Origin: Prauserella rugosa | Lineage (GTDB): Bacteria > Actinomycetota > Actinomycetes > Mycobacteriales > Pseudonocardiaceae | Direction: 5' to 3' | NCBI RefSeq assembly: GCF_000719975.1 | Contig: NZ_JOIJ01000004.1 | Coordinates: 1 to 64,000, forward strand | DNA length: 64,000 nt | In this document: piece after piece, positions 63,051 to 64,000 of the stretch | How positions within the stretch are numbered: position 1 is the stretch's first letter | Layout: the number at the start of each line of letters is the position of its first letter | Program-made: the position numbers and the translations under genes | Notes under the pieces: generated by a model | What the model saw: the letters and a program-made list of their open reading frames with translations, nothing else | What the model was told of the DNA's origin: nothing | The model's database searches: none

Positions 63051-64000
63051 TCACCTGCTGGTCGCGCGCGATCTGCGCCACCCGGTGTCGCAACGCTCCA
63101 CCAGTCCCGACAACTCGAGTTCCGGCAGGAGCGCGCGCACCCGCGGCAGCGGCACTCCGGACGCCTCGGCGATGCGTTCGGCCGCCGTGCCCGTGCGCTC
63201 GTCCACGGCTTCGTGGACGCGCAACGCCTCGGGGCCGAGGTCGTCAGTGGGTCGTCGTGGACGTGGCGCCGACTCCGTGCGGGCCGCTCCGCCGAGACTG
63301 CCGACGGTGTCCAGGACCTCGTCGACCGACGACACGAGCGTGGCGTGGGCGTCACGGATCAGCTCATGGCATCCCACGGAGGTCGCCGACCCGACGGGTC
63401 CGGGCACCGCCATGACGACCTTGCCGAGCGCACCCGCGGTCGCCGCCGTGTTGCGCGCCCCGCTGCGCCGCCCCGCCTCGACCACCACGGTGCCTGCGGT
63501 CAGCGCCGCCAGAAGCCGGTTCCGGACGAGGAACCGGTGCCGTGCGGGCGGAGTCGTCGGCGGGTACTCGCTGATCACCGCACCCTGTTCCGCGATCCGG
63601 TTCACCAGGCCGACGTGGCCCGCGGGATAGCCGACCTCGAGACCGCAGCCCAGCACAGCGACGGTCGGTCCACCCGCAGCCAGCGCACCGCGGTGCGCGG
63701 CTCCGTCGATGCCGTAGGCGGCACCGGAGAAGACGGCCGCACCGTCCTGTACGAGGCCGTAGGCGAGCTCGGCGGCGGTGTGCTCGCCGTACTCGCTGGC
63801 CGCGCGGGCGCCCACGATCGCCACCGCACCGTCGACGACCTGGTCCAGTCGGGCGCTTCCGCGGACCCACAGGGCGACGGGCGCGGCGACGTCACGGACG
63901 CCCCGCCCCGTCGCGATCTGCAACGACAGCAGTGGCCACGCCGGCCATTCGTCGTCCTCCGGGATGACCAGCCGATGCCCCGACTCGGCGGCGCGGCGCA
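63051..64000 (-). CDS. dprA: DNA processing protein DprA (Smf), 5' end outside the window
   Basis: The visible part (about 316 residues) continues in frame to the window edge with an upstream sequence like [15 protein letters not shown], so the start lies beyond 64000. The Rossmann-like DprA core shows [28 protein letters not shown], the phosphate-loop [11 protein letters not shown] and [20 protein letters not shown]-terminal winged helix follows ([29 protein letters not shown]). DprA loads RecA on single-stranded DNA during transformation and is widespread in non-competent bacteria too. Position beside xerC matches mycobacteria. Confidence 0.95.
   Translation of the reverse strand, partial: RRAAESGHRLVIPEDDEWPAWPLLSLQIATGRGVRDVAAPVALWVRGSARLDQVVDGAVAIVGARAASEYGEHTAAELAYGLVQDGAAVFSGAAYGIDGAAHRGALAAGGPTVAVLGCGLEVGYPAGHVGLVNRIAEQGAVISEYPPTTPPARHRFLVRNRLLAALTAGTVVVEAGRRSGARNTAATAGALGKVVMAVPGPVGSATSVGCHELIRDAHATLVSSVDEVLDTVGSLGGAARTESAPRPRRPTDDLGPEALRVHEAVDERTGTAAERIAEASGVPLPRVRALLPELELSGLVERCDTGWRRSRATSR

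Overview
The window is about 64 kb of high-GC actinobacterial chromosome. A mycothione reductase, a WhiG-type sporulation sigma factor, GTG/TTG starts and a map / penicillin-binding lipoprotein / GNAT / ispG / rip1 / dxr then rlmN / cdsA / frr / pyrH / tsf / rpsB / M23 peptidase / xerC / dprA order (the order known from mycobacteria) point to a spore-forming member of the Pseudonocardiaceae (Amycolatopsis, Saccharomonospora or Prauserella relatives). The genus is inference. No rRNA, tRNA, CRISPR array, transposase or phage gene was seen.

Layout. 0-9.4 kb: tail of an HNH endonuclease, a CobW-type GTPase, mycothione reductase, a transporter with a GntR regulator, and a 3-hydroxybutyrate dehydrogenase / MHS transporter / GAF-PucR regulator operon. 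9.4-20.2 kb: a mostly housekeeping block (map, LysE exporter with Lrp regulator, penicillin-binding lipoprotein, GNAT, AraC-VOC pair, ispG, rip1, dxr, DUF2631-like protein). 20.5-52 kb: a long accessory, catabolic block inserted in the otherwise conserved order. 52-64 kb: core genes again (rlmN, cdsA, frr, pyrH, tsf, rpsB, M23, whiG, xerC, dprA) with a few small accessory genes.

The accessory block holds three linked catabolic modules. (1) 26.0-35.7 kb: benzoate to cis,cis-muconate and on to muconolactone. benA, benB, a fused reductase-FCD-diol dehydrogenase gene and benK run on the minus strand. A LysR regulator with catB and catA runs divergently on the plus strand. The shared 220-bp promoter region carries a perfect LysR-type box. 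(2) 35.7-42.4 kb: an SDR, a split transketolase, an MHS transporter and a TIM-barrel amidohydrolase with two GntR/FCD regulators; the substrate is unknown. (3) 42.7-51.3 kb: a six-gene minus-strand operon. Its mutase carries the residues diagnostic of 2-hydroxyisobutyryl-CoA mutase rather than methylmalonyl-CoA mutase. The operon also supplies the B12 small subunit, CoA ligase, G-protein chaperone, a lactate-permease-type transporter and a PduO-like adenosyltransferase. A divergent 3-hydroxyisobutyryl-CoA hydrolase homologue and an FCD regulator complete it. Three copies of the palindrome TGGTCNGACCA sit on promoters of this module and of the neighbouring FadR-type gene.

The most unusual items are the 951-residue BenC-FCD-BenD triple fusion, whose linker contains an in-frame copy of a palindromic element found at two other places in the window; the self-contained 2-hydroxyisobutyrate operon with its operator set; and a 15-bp iterated array grading into DnaA-box-like sequences between rpsB and an M23 peptidase gene.
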